DNA of 64,000 bases from Protonemura montana. Taxonomy: Eukaryota; Arthropoda; Insecta; Plecoptera; Nemouridae. Each line of letters begins with the position of its first letter. Position 1 is the first letter of the stretch. The notes below the pieces were generated by a model, which was given only the letters and a program-made list of their open reading frames with translations, was not told the origin of the DNA and did no database searches. The position numbers and the translations under genes were made by a program. The stretch is from positions 3,538,001 to 3,602,000 of the forward strand of contig OX387611.1 of assembly GCA_947568835.1 (NCBI GenBank), in the 5' to 3' direction. This document shows, piece by piece, positions 46,201 through 58,900 of this stretch.

Positions 46201-49200
46201 ACGCACCTCGATGTCCGATCTCTGTCCGTCGTCGACGGCCCCCGCCACGGTGTCCCGCCCGCTCCTGGCTCCGCCAACGATGGGCGTGAACGCGGCAGTG
46301 GAACGCGGAGACTGCGGAACCGGGACGACGGCTTCTGTTTGCTGTAACGAACGTGTTTCTACATTAGGAACACTTGACCCGTGACAGGTGGAGATCGAGG
46401 TTCACTTCCCCGTTTGGGCAACACATTTTGAGAGGTTATTTAGATTATTAATTTGTAAAATTGTTAATATCTTTTGTCAACGAGCGGTCAGTAACAGTTA
46501 CACTGTACCACGCAGACGGTCTCTTTTTTTTTTATATTCAATTTTTATTTTTCAACAATTTATTACAACAGGAGCCTTATTCACTAACTTTTCTTGTCGC
46601 CAATGCCCGGCAATGGGAGTCCAATTGCGAGAAATGGAAATCTCGCCTAAAATTGGTATTAGCTATCTAGCAATGCGATCCAAAGCCGCAAATTGGAATT
46701 ACAACCGGGACTTTCGCTTTCTGAGTCGACCGGACCCCGTAAATAGACTAAGTTGGGTTAAAGGTTGGCAAATAATCATCGTCAAAGAATCAAATCCTTT
46801 TCAAAGTATCCCTTTTATGTTCTAATTAAGTATATATTGTGAGAAGTGTCGTGTTACACGTTTTACAAAGTTCATGTGAATATGTTTCCAAGAAAAAACA
46901 TGCGTAATTATTAAGTGTAACAAAGATTATTAGAATGATACAATATTGTAGTGACAGTGATGTCCAAGGTATTGGCATAGAACAAGGTTATTACTCTATT
47001 CCACTATAAATTAAATTAAACAGATTTGTATTTATTGTATAGCTATTGCCCTTTGAATATGAAAATTATTTATGTAAATGGAATAATGTATGGCTATGGT
47101 AATTTACAACGTATGTGACAACTACAAAAAGTTGCTGAGTTTAAGGAATACATTTAATAAAATATTTACAATTAAATAGGATTAATCTTCTGATTTTCAG
47201 CGACAATTTTAATGATTGATGTGGTGTTTGGCTGAGATATTTCGTTGTTGCAATTATAAGAAGGTGCAAACGGAGAATTCTTGAAATGTCAAAAGCGAAA
47301 ACAAATTCATAATTCAGCAGTATTTTATCAGTTTTCCACTCTGCCTTTGCCTCATTGACTCTGATTTCCCCTCCCGTGCCTTGGTTTCCATTTACCCGCC
47401 CGAGTCCATTGCCAAGTGCATAGAGAATACCAACTTTCTGGGCATTGGCATTCGCGCGAATTCGACAAATCGTCTAATGCCGGATATTGGAATTCTGACC
47501 GAATATTCGGAAAGTTAGTGAATAAGGCTCCTGGTAGAAAATGTTTAATTTAAGGCATTTAACTTGATTATGCCAAATTATTTTTCGTCTTCTTCGTTGC
47601 CTTTTTTCATTGTCCTTTTCATTCACCAACTTCTTCCACATCTCCTTCTCTTGCCAGCTTAATTTCTCTTCAACTTCATTCCATTTCCCATCTCTTTCCT
47701 CTACATTTGCTCCTACTCTTTCTATCCATCTTTTTTCTTGGTCTTCTGCTTCCCCTTCTCTCATATTCCAAGCTTAAAATCTTTCTTGACAATCTTTCTT
47801 CATGCATTCTCATCATTTTGCATAACAATTCCAATCTTTCTTCCTCAATTTATAATAATTGTCACATAACAGAAATAATGTTTGCATTGCAAGCGTTTGC
47901 AATTCACGGCTGTCAAAATGGCTGTCAACGGATTCACAGCCTTCTAGCAACAATCGCCCTTGACAGTGAACAGACAAGAAGGCTGTGTGTCGTATTATTT
48001 TGTTGGCAGCTTTAAAAAGTTCAACGTAAAAACATGCTTTTCCCGGTCGTTCTGGGGTGACATGCGGGCCAACTGCCATTTTTAAAAACATTAAAAATCA
48101 TGATTGTTTTTAGACTCATGTCTACTTGATATAACCCTTGTCATGACTGCTTTAACCCTTCCCTTGATAAAGTAACAGGTACAAGTTACAAAACATCGGA
48201 AAATTCAGTTATTCTTTACTTAGCATTCAAAACCCAGTTGAAATAGTTTTTACTAAAAATCATCTTCGCTGATGTCCACTATTTGTCTTTTTCTGCAAAG
48301 TGTCATGCAAGGATTTTTTTTTTCTTTAAGCTTTAAAAAGAATGTTGTTAACCAATAAGAGCAATCTAAGGTTTTGCAAACGTTGTGAGATCCCGCTATG
48401 GAAATCAGAAATGCAATATTATTTTCATCGATATTGGATGTGGTTATAGCTGGACAGCTACGAGCTTGACGTTGGATCAACGCACCTCGTTCGCTGTCTC
48501 CGCTCCCGAAGTTCGTGTCACCCACAGATCCGTGCGGAGCCCGGTCGTTAGGCGCAGACGCGAACGTTCCGCGCGGACTACGCGGCCGATCACTGGGCTA
48601 CGCGGCGCGCTGGAGAGCAAACGTAGTTTAGTACGCGATTACGCCAAGGTTTCTCCGTACAAACGGGTGCTATGAGTCTTTTTGGTTTTTAGACTCATGT
48701 CTTCTACATCCAACCGTATTACCGTTGAGTGTAGGTTCTAGGTAGAGAAACAACGTCAATGTTACAGTCTCTGCGTGAAAGATGGCCGCCAAATGACTAC
48801 CTTACCTACCTAGAACCTACACTCAACGGTAAAACTACTGAAAAAAAATGCTATCAACCGTGATAAAGGAACAGCAATGCGCTAAAAAATATCAGGAAAT
48901 TCGGTAAAATACAGTTGAATTTTTCAATCATGATAAAAAAAAAATTTCAAATATTTTTTTAATTTTCCCATTCAATCAGTCATTGTGTTTGAGCTGTCAT
49001 GCCTAAATCAGAGCTCCAACTTCATTCTCACCATTCTTAGCGTCTACATTGACGCCTGAGTCACTTGAGCTTTCTACCGATTAAAAGCACTGATCGTTAA
49101 ATCTAGATATGACTATGAGTAACCAACGTAACGAAACTTCGTTAGGACCTAATCTACGATAACAGTGGTTTCCAAATACTAGAGATCCAAGATCATACGA

Positions 49201-52200
49201 GCTCACCTTTGTTTCGGAGATGTCCCAAACCCGTTGCTTTCGCGCAAATATTTGTTGGGAGATTCTGATACAACTTCTATAATTCCGGATTCCCGGCCGA
49301 CGTTAGCTGCTGGGCTCGTTGGAACGACAGAGAAAGATGATTTCTTCGACGTAATGAGACAATCGGATTTTGACGACCGCCCCGATTTTCCCTGGATCTC
49401 GGCGACGGTCTCGCGTTTTGCCAGCGTAGTTTTCAAGTAGTTTGAACTGGGCAGGTCTGGAGTGACCTGCAACAATAAGAATCACGATCTAGGTTGGAAA
49501 TTATAGCCTGGAACGGAGAGACCATCCTGGGTAAGAGTCTAGAAAGTAGAACATATCAGCCAACTGAAAGGATTCCTAACCGTATCACCAAGTCCTTGGG
49601 CAAGGCTTATCAACTGGTGGTAGTCTTTGCCACATAAGAATGGAATATCTGTGCAAGCTTTATCTGTGGTAGTCTTTGCCTCATAAGGATGGAATATCTG
49701 TGCAAGCTTTATCTGTGGTAGTCTTTGCCTCATAAGTAGAGCCAAGATTTTACGGTGTTATGATTTCGATAATTTCGTGGTAAGCTTTTTGGATTTCGGT
49801 GTTATGGCGGTGTTATGGAAAAAGTACAGAATATTATGTCTATAACAGATTTCAGACACAGGTGACGAAAAAAAGAAAAAACGTGTTTTTAGCATTAGTT
49901 TTATCGAAATTTTAGTGCTAATTATTTGAATTTAAATCTAAATGAATCTAAATAGAAAAAAGGGGTTTTGCGATCTACATTCGAAAGGAATGAAGATTTA
50001 GGGTAAGCACTGGGATCTTTAATAAAGAAGTGATCAATAATAATTACAATAAAGCAAATATTTAGTGTAGGTCCTCAACATCGGTATTTGTTAGGGACTT
50101 GGAACAAAATTAATAGCACAAATCAATATTTTACATAAATGCCACCATGAAATACATTGTATGGCAGTAAGAGCGACACCTACCACTTGTTAAACTGAAC
50201 ATTGAACAAGTTTCAATGGTAGCTTCCCTAAAAAACCTCTCTGCATCAACACTGTTCACTGGGGCCCAAATAGTTTGCTAAGTCAGAACTGCAAATGAGA
50301 AGTTTGAGATTTTTATGTCCATTAGAATTTGAATTAGACCCACTGCACCCACTGCACTAACAACATACTTTGCAAGATTGTCTTTTTTCTCCCAGACAAG
50401 TCTGGTGTTCCAGATTCCACACATGAAAATATATCCATCACTCACAAAGAGTTGCTTTGCTTGATCCTCAAAAGTCAAAGATTTATTACACCCCATTGAA
50501 ATTTGAAATCCCAGCTAATCTCTATATAGACTGAATGCACGTGGTGCTGGTGCACACATGGCAAGGAGGGGAAGATTCAGCCAACCAATGGCAATGGTTT
50601 CCTACTGCAAACATTTTGCCCCACTACTTCTACCCCCTAAACTTAGGAATGTTGACAGCATTTGATGAGAAACAGACCTGAATATGACAAATTCATGGAA
50701 ATGTGTGTTTAGAGAGATAAAATAAACATTTGAAATATTTTGCAAGGAAATAAGTGGCTATTTCGCAAAATACACATATTTCAGTGAAATAGCTTCATTA
50801 TCTCTTAATTTAGCATAAAAACAAACGGGTTATTTTATTTGTTTATTTATTTTCCGTGAAATATGGTTTGATAAAAATGAAAAAAAAAACGATTATCTGA
50901 AATTTAAGATAATTGGATGGGAAAAGGCTCATTTCGCGATGATTTCGCGGGAAATAGTTGATTTCGTTGTTATGGATGATTTTTCGTGAATTTCGCGTTT
51001 TGTCGCGATGAGCTTCTTACATATTTGAGTTGGGAATTCAATGAATCGCACTCATTTGTAAGAATAACAAGAGATAAGAACAATTCGCGATTTCGCGCAT
51101 CACCATATAATCGTGGCTCTACTCATAAGGATGGAATATCTGTGCAAGCTTTATCTGTGCTAGTCTTTGCCTCATAAGGATGGAATATCTGTATTTGGTG
51201 AAATACTGTAAGACATTAAACTGCTTACCGGAACAATGTCGTCCTGGAACTCGTCCGGCAGGAACGTCTCCGGAATCACGACTTCTTGCGGCGCGAGCCG
51301 TTCTGGGGCAAAAACCTGCGTCTCGTACGAGTCGAGAACGCGGTGAGGCGGGGAAGTTTGGAGAACTGAGTCGTTCTGCAATTGGGATGACTCGTTCTTT
51401 GCTGGCGACGCTGCTGGGAACGGATTGTTCCTGCTAGGGGGTCCTGTGGGACGAGATTCACTGAAAACATTGAGAGAAGATTGTTAATTGGTTGCCAAAG
51501 GTTCTCACCAGCGATAAAGGCAACGGCCGAAACGTTAACAAAAAAGTATCCACTATCGCGGCCTGCCACTCACCGCTCCGTAAGTTCCGTACTCTCACTT
51601 AACTTTCCCCCAATCAACGTACTCGATATACTTTTTAGCTGAATTAAAGATCCAATTGAGGTGGATTTAAGAAATCTGGCTGCATGTCTGTGTTGGCATT
51701 CGATTGGAACAGAGAAAAATGTTTTTATGTAACAAAAGAAAGACCAATTTCACATAAAAATGTGTGTTTTTTGTTTATTTCCGTAACTAAACATTATCTT
51801 TTCAATGTTTCGAAATGTGAGCTAAGCTATAAAAACTTCAATAGAAGATCAAAAAGGCTTCGATGAAACTTGCAAAATTGGCGATATCACAGTTGTGAGC
51901 CGTTGTGAGTCAAAAATACTCTCATTATACCAATATGGTTATTTTCATTTCTATCTTCGAAATCGTAACAAACTTTTAAGCATAGGAGATTTAACATTTG
52001 GTAGCCATGGAGATGCTGAGATCGCCTGACAAAGCTTCTCAATTCTGCTATCTTATGTTACCACGGGTATATCATGGCCTAGCATAGGAGGTTCAATGGT
52101 AGATTCAACGTTTGGTAGCCATGGAGATGCTGAGATCGCCTGACAGAGCTTCTCAATTCTGCTATCTTATGTTACCAGGGGTATAGTAATGTTTCCAGTA

Positions 52201-54093
52201 CTAACTTTCCCCTGGTCGCCTGTGAATCAGATCCAGACCAATCCACCGAATCAAGTGACTCCGACTTTGAAAGCCTTGCATCACGGAGCGATCTCACAGG
52301 CACATCGTCAGTCGCGTTGGTTTTGGTCACATCGATGCAAGAGCGTTTGGCAACGCTGCCGGCGCTCTTGACGGGGAACTGACGCTTGCCGCGAGTGGCT
52401 GAAAGTAACAGGTAGACAGTTCTTTATGAACATCTCGTAAAATCCTCTCTTTAAAATGTGTGATCAATCGTGGAATCAAACCCTGGTGTCCACTTTTTGC
52501 AGGTATTACTCAACTATCTGATAGTCTTAACGTAACTATATGGTAGGTCATTGCCTAAGGATGGAATATTTGTGCAAGCTTTATCTGTGCCCTATCCACC
52601 CAACTCTATTACGCTTCACAAACGTACCTCTAGCCAACTCTGCCTTGAGCTCATCTATCCTGTCCTCGTCGTTAAAATTCTGTCGTCGTGCTTTCTTAAA
52701 CCGTAGATTCTGTCGTTTTGCTTCATTTTGAGCCACGAGCAGGTCATCTTCGAGCTGTGTCAGTCTCTTCTTGAGGTCGGAGCACGATAGACATGTCTTT
52801 TGCACCGACTCTGTAATTGGAACAACGTTTGTATTTTGTTACGTTTTAGGTGACGTTTTTTACGTTTTTAGGGTACACGTCAGTCTCGGGGCTAATGTTA
52901 ACCGTTCTCAGACCTACTTTTTCGCAGTCCTGTATGACAAACCTCTGGAAATATATATTTATAATTCAACACATCAATACATGTCTATTAATTGTTGAGG
53001 TTAGCATTACTTTAAAATTAATTGAGCGTAAATTACTCTCACATGCTAGTTATCTGTGGAAAATAATGAAAGAACATTTCTGAAAACCCTAAAATGACAG
53101 TGAATTGCTTTCTGAGAGACCACAGTTTTGGTCATTATAGTGGAAGGCAGTTGAACAACAGTGTGGAGACTCTGAGAAAACCTTAACCAAAATTATTAAT
53201 CTAATGTGCTGTATAATTTGAACATCATCAAAAGATGTCTTGATTTCTAAAGCATAATTAATTGATATCGAAAACAAAACATTTCGAATCGCCCTTCTAG
53301 GCCAGATTTTGTAATAAAACAAAAACTGTGGGCTTGTGCTTCATAAAACCACAGTGGTAAATACTTACTAGGCATAAGTTCCTTAAAGTTCTGTCCAACA
53401 TTATCTTTACAATTGGGTTATTCTGCTATGCCATGAATGCCTATGTTAATTGAAAGGTACTTAGGTATACCTACAAACCTAAAAGTTTGAAGCATTTGGT
53501 TCATTGGCTACATATGGCTACATGCCTGGAAATGTATATTGTATTCTACATTCCTAAAGGGAAGGATGTACCTGGGTTGTAGTTTATTAATCATGACCCT
53601 AAATGTATATTGAAAGCTTCTTATTTGAATAGGTTATGTCATATTATTAGAAAACAATATTCAATTTGACTTAGAATAAGATTAAATTGTGTTATTGCTT
53701 AATTTATGCACAGCTCTGATACATTTCTAGCAACTATAATAAATAACAAGTAATTTAACTTCACCAAAATGGAATAAAGATTTATACCATCTTATTATAC
53801 AATCCTATTGTAAATAAGTATATATCTTCTGAAGATACGCAACGACGGCAATGTGTTAATGGTAGCGATTGCAAACACCGACTTTAGCTGATGTAGTTAC
53901 TTGATTTACATGCTAGATGCCAAGCTTAAGTTTACTTACTTTTAAACAGGTCAAACGCGGTCGAAAGCAACAATGAAATTCCTAGAACAGAATGATTTTC
54001 CTCATTGCATGATGCAGCCACATTTTCACTCAGCAAGCTCTCAAAAAGTTGTTTTTTCTCTTCAAATGTCACTGGATTTATTTCTTCAGACAT
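40201..54093 (-). CDS. RBBP8: CtIP/RBBP8 DNA-end-resection factor, complete 15-exon model
   Basis: Nuclear cofactor of MRE11-RAD50-NBS1 that starts resection of DNA double-strand breaks. Exons in transcript order: 54093-53940, 52810-52628, 52398-52206, 51460-51229, 49466-49207, 48609-48486, 46341-46207, 45790-45596, 45221-45141, 44751-44647, 42258-42121, 41253-41162, 40844-40733, 40642-40543, 40319-40201 (TGA). Every phase matches, giving 740 residues (human 897). The N-terminus has a CxxC (C58, C61) within a coiled coil (about 52-112), like the human zinc-hook CxxC. The Sae2-like domain (about 640-720) has EPTFKYKSEVVRKKSERDKL, putative zinc residues C663, C666, C687 and H690, and PPDTPPGYWDLNFPSTQ; T699 aligns with human T847, the CDK site needed for resection. 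The middle is low-complexity. Start: MSEEINPV at 54093. Confidence 0.93.
41357..41925. repeat. 73-bp minisatellite in a CtIP intron
   Basis: About eight copies of a 73-bp unit (CACAAGCATAGCACACAAGG then ATCTTAAAACTTGGTTATCA) between CtIP exons 41162-41253 and 42121-42258. Confidence 0.94.
42303..44446 (+). repeat. 49-bp satellite satA array split by a transposon
   Basis: Six copies at 42303-42599, then a hAT-like element (42600-43788), then about 13 more copies from 43789 to 44446. Variants alternate between AAAGCTTGC and AAAACTTGC. Confidence 0.94.
42600..43788. mobile_element. hAT-like element in satA, copy 1
   Basis: Terminal inverted repeats TAGAGCCACGATTATATGG and, inverted, TAGAGCCAAGATTTTATGG. 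An exact 8-bp target duplication CTTATGAG is at 42592-42599 and 43789-43796, consistent with a hAT element. The internal sequence is AT-rich, with one short conserved frame shared with copy 2 (about 43230-43400) but no full transposase. Confidence 0.85.
45330..45500 (+). repeat. tRNA-derived SINE fragment
   Basis: Outer tail (TTTAAATTGCAAATGCTTGC), then the B-box half (GGGGTTCGACTCCGCG) and inner repeat CATCAATTTTTGAGACGGTT. The A-box half is deleted. Confidence 0.7.
45885..46205. repeat. Two tandem RepG copies
   Basis: Two similar units (TTGGAAAATTGTCAGGACTG at 45907 and 46143) run up to the donor of CtIP exon 46207-46341; the second ends at ACGAAACG, immediately beside the GT of that donor. 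Confidence 0.7.
46571..47531. mobile_element. TIR transposon, possibly PIF/Harbinger-type
   Basis: GGAGCCTTATTCACTAACTT at 46571 has a near-perfect inverted partner ending at 47531. I could not define a target duplication, so the superfamily is a guess from the terminal motif. No transposase is visible inside. Confidence 0.6.
47532..48480. other. CtIP intron sequence with repeat debris
   Basis: It includes a minus-strand Lys/Glu-rich open frame (47474-47764, EEKLSWQEKEMWKKLVNEKD) that may be transposon debris, and a RepG half copy at 48105-48260. No gene is supported. Confidence 0.45.
48723..48828. mobile_element. Short palindromic MITE derivative
   Basis: CGTTGAGTGTAGGTTCTAGG and its complement bound a 106-bp element with an internal segment identical in type to the fold-back MITE (AAAGATGGCCGCCAAATGAC). 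It is an internally deleted relative of 26013-26436. Confidence 0.75.
49615..51195 (-). repeat. satA copies flanking the second hAT-like element
   Basis: About 2.5 inverted satA units at 49615-49736 and about 1.5 at 51122-51195, separated by the transposon. The array lies between CtIP exons 51229-51460 and 49207-49466 and ends about 35 bp from one of them. Confidence 0.9.
49737..51121. mobile_element. hAT-like element in satA, copy 2
   Basis: Same terminal inverted repeats as 42600-43788 (TAGAGCCAAGATTTTACGG and, inverted, TAGAGCCACGATTATATGG), in opposite genomic orientation. The 8-bp duplication CTCATAAG is at 49729-49736 and 51122-51129. A conserved minus-strand frame fragment (50278-50496, KQLFVSDGYIFMCGIWNTRL) is shared with copy 1. 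Confidence 0.85.
51975..52190 (+). repeat. 114-bp repeat, about two copies
   Basis: Units carrying GGTAGCCATGGAGATGCTGA and CAATTCTGCTATCTTATGTT, ending 16 bp before the CtIP exon boundary at 52206. The same unit forms a nine-copy array at 61684-62668. Confidence 0.9.
52811..53939. other. CtIP intron 1
   Basis: AT-rich sequence between the first two CtIP exons. A diverged MITE-like piece is visible at about 52890-53080 (TCAATACATGTCTATTAATTGTTGAGG). Nothing else is recognised. Confidence 0.5.
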
Positions 54094-55204
54094 TTTCCGA
54101 AGAGTGAAAATGAACGTTCCTCCTGAAACGAGCACACTGAAATGAACCAAACGCTACGCCGGTTGTGAGGTAATTGTGACGCCGGCGACGAAAATAGAGA
54201 AAATCATTATTTTGTTTATACGCGACCGAAGACGCGACATTACATAACCTACATTTCACACAATGCACTTTAATTTTCGATCGAAACAGGCTGAATAAAT
54301 AATCCAGGTGGTATCGGTGCCGATTTTTCGATTAATCGCCTTACTATACATAGGATTTCTTCCTGATTTATTGGCCACAGGAAACAAAATTAACTGTACA
54401 CATTGGCCGGCCACTGACACCGCCAATAGCAGCGGCCATCTTGAATATTTAAAATTCAGTTTTCTAGCTGAATCTACTACCCCTGCTAAAACAATCGACT
54501 TTAGAATGGATGAAAATAAAAACTATTAACAATTTTAATATTTATTTAATAGCTCATTTTCTCCGACTTATTCAAACACAGAACCAAACAATCGACGCTC
54601 TCGCAGGCAAAAACAATTGGCAACGGCGAGCTACACCACGACGAAGACAGATTCCATTCTTCAACTGGCATTTTATTCACAGAAATGCAAGTCTTTATTT
54701 ACAACACAGCTCTTTTCCAAGTCTGGAAATTATTGCCAAGGTTCCTCAAAACTCTCTTGGTCAAACTCATGTATAATATTATATTATAGTACGTCCCTAA
54801 TTATAACGAGTAACTAAAATCTACGGTCACCGTCCAACCCTTAATGACTCTCTCCCCAAACTCATTAATTGCTGATTAACAAATAAAATTACACAATCAT
54901 GTACAGAGCAGTTCGTTTCGAGTAAGCGATTATATCACGGTCGTACCGGATTGGATCGAAGATTTGAAGACAGAATCTTCATCACAGCTTATTGTATGTG
55001 GACCATCTGAAGAAACAATAAAGGAAATATAGATCAGTTCCAGAACAGCAGCTCTTTGTTAAGGACGAAGGACTACCAACCTTTGAATTCAACACAACAA
55101 CAAAATATATTGTTTGAACTATTGTTGAGGTAAGGATTAGGGAAGAAAAGATATTGGGAGCCCAACCTACCAGATATGAAAAATGGCATTGTGTGATGGA
55201 TTTT
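54094..55204. other. Intergenic region between CDK12 and CtIP
   Basis: It holds the CtIP 5' UTR and presumably its promoter; the 1.8 kb between the CDK12 stop and the CtIP start is too short to hide a large gene. Open frames at 54308-54817 are not convincing. No TATA box is called. Confidence 0.5.
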
Positions 55205-55214
55205 GTGTGAAGAT

Positions 55215-55830
55215 AGATATACTTTTAACATAGGACAGACCATCTGTGTGCTAGATCTACTTTGAACATAGGACAGACCATCTGTGTGCTGGATCCACTT
55301 TTAACATAGGACAGACCATCTGTGTGCTAGATCTACTTTGAACATAGGACAGACCATCTGTGAGCTGGATCCACTTTTAACATAGGGCACACCATCTGTG
55401 TGCTGGATCCACTTTTAACATAGGACAGACCATCTGTGTGCTGGATCCACTTTAAACATAGGACAGACCATCTGTGTGCTGGATCCACTTTTAACATAGG
55501 ACAGACCATCTGTGTGCTGGATCCACTTTTAACATAGGACAGACCATCTGTGTGCTGGATCCACTTTTAACATAGGACAGACCATCTGTGTGCTGGATCC
55601 ACTTTCAACATAGGACAGACCATCTGTGTGCTGGATCCACTTTTAACATAGGACAGACCATCTGTGTGCTGGATCTACTTTGAACATAGGACAGACCATC
55701 TGTGTGCTGGACCCACTTTCAACATAGGACAGACCATCTGTATGCTAGATCTACTTTTACCATAGGACAGACCATCTGTGTGCTGGATCCACTTTTACCA
55801 TAGGACAGACCATCTGTATGCTAGATCTAC
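55215..55830. repeat. 38-bp minisatellite just downstream of CDK12
   Basis: About 16 copies of a 38-bp unit (GGATCCACTTTTAACATAGG then ACAGACCATCTGTGTGCT). It starts about 80 bp beyond the CDK12 stop, so it probably lies in the 3' UTR or immediately past it. Confidence 0.95.
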
Positions 55831-55909
55831 TTTTTAGAACCAAAACACACAAACTATACCAAGAACTAATAACAATAAGACAGAATGATAGATTTTCAAC
55901 GCACCTTGA

Positions 55910-58900
55910 TCAGTCCCTGGAGCGGTGGGTGTCCCCAGGGGTGGGAAGGAGGGGGCCCTGGGGCCGATGTGGTGGCTGGAAAGTGGGTCCCGGCGCTCGG
56001 CGCTGGCCCCCACCCCTTCCCCTGCTGCCTCCGCGGGCCTTCGACAGCAAAGGCCGAGGTGCGGCAGCTGCAAATGAAGGTGAGAACTATTTGACATGTT
56101 TTACTGAAAAACGCAGGAGTACCAATTCGAGAACACGAAAATTACCTCTGCGAATTTCAAACAAATTGGAGCTGGCATTTGGCTGATAGACTACAAAGGG
56201 TACTGTAAAATAGTGGTACGTAAAATGGCATATTTCGCACAGTGAACGGTAGGATTGCATCTTATACCATGAGCCATCGCGCGAAACGTTGCCCCCAGAC
56301 TCAGGGTTTCACCCACCGTTGTTAGAGGATGCGGCGCCGGGCTGGCGCAGCAACGAGCCGGCCGCGCCGTGAAGCCCGTGACGCGCGAGCAGCGCCGCCA
56401 GCGCCGTGCGGACCGTCTCGGTGGCCACGCCCCCAGCCGTTGCCGTCGGCGACGGAGGCAGCGCGTCGTCGCCGGTCCACTGGGCGTGCGCGTCGAAATC
56501 GGCCGCCGCTGCGCGTAATGGTTTCAATTAGCGTTCGTACATTTGTACGTTCGAGCCGACAGCAGCCATGATTTGGGGTGTTTTACTGGCCATGTAAGGT
56601 ATAATGACGTCGGTGAACGAGTAAATGATGGTGAACCTAGCCTGGAAGAGGAAGGTTAGGCCCGGTGCCCGCAAGTAGCCTACTTCTGTCAAAGATCAAG
56701 GGGACCACCGGCTTAACGTCCCTTCCGAAGGACGGTACAACGCGAATAACAGGATTCCTCCACAAATCCATGCTGTTGAGAGGTTGATAAGCAAGACGAG
56801 TGAAGTTGCTGTACTAACTTTCATCTCTCCAACCTCTCTCCCAAACAGAACTGGTCATGTGTATGATGGTCACCCATCCAATACCTGACCCAGCGCAGTG
56901 TTGCTTAACTTTCATCTCTCCAACCTCTCTCCCGAACAGAACTGGTCATGTGTATGATGGTCACCTATCCAATACCTGACCCAGCACAGTGTTGCTTAAA
57001 TTTCATCTCTCCAACCTCTCTCCCGAACAGAACTGGTCATATGTATGATGGTCACCCATCCAATACCTGACCCAGCGCAGTGTTGCTTAACTTCGGTAAT
57101 CTAACAAGAACCGGTGTTTCCAAAACGACAATGCCTTGGATATTATCAAGATGTCAAACTGGGTTACATTTGACTTCAAAGTTTCTCAATTAAAACCACG
57201 ATCCAGTCAACCAGTGAAAACCTCCGTCTGGGATAAGAGACGCAAAAATTGATGTAAAAGACTTCAAGAAAGAACAAAAATCATGATGGTTTTTAGACTC
57301 ACGTCTACTTGATTTATCCGTTGAAACACAATTTTAATTGCTTAGACCAATTCTTGAATGTTTAATGTAAATAATCTTGTAAAAATATGGGATAATTTTT
57401 AAGTGCTGGACCTACGTCACACTTACAAACTAAGTATACTTGGATTGTAAAATTAAATAAATACAAAAAATATATATATACAGTTTTAAGTGTTATGATG
57501 CGTTTTTCAATTTTGCTCTGCGTTTAAGAGGTTTGCGGCCATGGAAAGGGTCTCTGAGACATGAGATCCTTTCGAGGGCTGCAAACCTCTTCAACACAGA
57601 GCAAAACCGAAAAACACATCATAAAATCAAACCATGCTCTGAAAACAACCACTCAACCGTGGTTCAAAGTATCGGGTCACGAAGCTCCGATCATCAATAC
57701 GACGTCCAACTCACAGTTTGCGGAGGCAGCGTTGAACAGCGGCAAGTTCGGGTCAAGTCGCGAAGTGAATCCCGGCGCGGCGGACAACGCGGCCATCCGT
57801 AGCTCGTCTTGCAGCGTTTCGAGAAGGTGGGCCGTGTGTGGATCGGCCTGGAGACGGGGAAAAGTGCGGTTCACGGCAAGTTTAGGCAAAGGTTTCGAGC
57901 GACGTTTGCTGCAGGTTTGTTTGATTTGGTAAATGAGTGGATGGTTAAACTTTCGTCTGGGATGCAGGAGGCAAAAACCGATGTAAAAGACTTCAAGAAT
58001 GAAATGAAATCATACCGGTTAAAAGTAAAACACAATTTTTATACTTTAGACAAATTCTTGAATGTTTAATGTAAATTAATCAAGTTAAATATGTAATAAT
58101 TTTTAACTGCTGGACCTAATTCACACAAACCAGCTTTGTACACTTGGATAGTAAAATTAAATAAAAATAATAAACCTAACTTTGCGTAGACGCGAGGAGG
58201 GAACTGAAATTTTCTTAAATTGTGTTCCAAAGCCGTAGTATTACTGAATTTTTTGTTTAAATTATTATGAACACTATAACCGTCTCAAAAGTTGATGCCC
58301 AAACAGGGGCACGAACCCTGATCTCCACCTTTCGCGGGTGTTGCTCTGAACCATTGAGCTACTCGGACACTGGCTTTTCGAGTTCCCATCTGGGCATCAA
58401 TTTTTGAGACGGTTATAACGTTGATAATAATAAAATACTCTGCGAATTGCAAGAGTTTGCAATTTAAATAAGATTTCAATCACTGAACTCTATTTATGCA
58501 ATACTTTCTAGCTGTGGATCATGAGCACTAACCAATTGAGCTACTTGGACACTGGCTTTTTGATAGGATTTTAGTGCATTTGATGAGAATGCCAGATCTC
58601 CAAGGAGTAGAACTAAGAGGCTGTCGCTCTGATTCTAGTGGCATTCTACCGCCCTATACCTCACCTCCTTGTCTTGCTTAAGTCCAAGCACCTGGTCGAC
58701 CTTGACCGGCAGCCGATTGACCAGCGCATGCGCCAGCACGGACAGTTGCCTCTGCAACGAACCAGTCTCGCCCGATCCCTGGTCTTGACCGGCCCCGGGC
58801 GGCGGAGTTCTCGAGTCCGAGTGGTTGGAGTTTGTGGAGATGCTCATGTTACGGACGCCCTGGTTTGTCCGGCTGGCAGCTGCCGGTGGGGGAGTCTGGC

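Noticed and set aside
55818-56186. 122-codon plus-strand frame
   Set aside because: Antisense to the last CDK12 exon, which is fixed by splice sites and phase.
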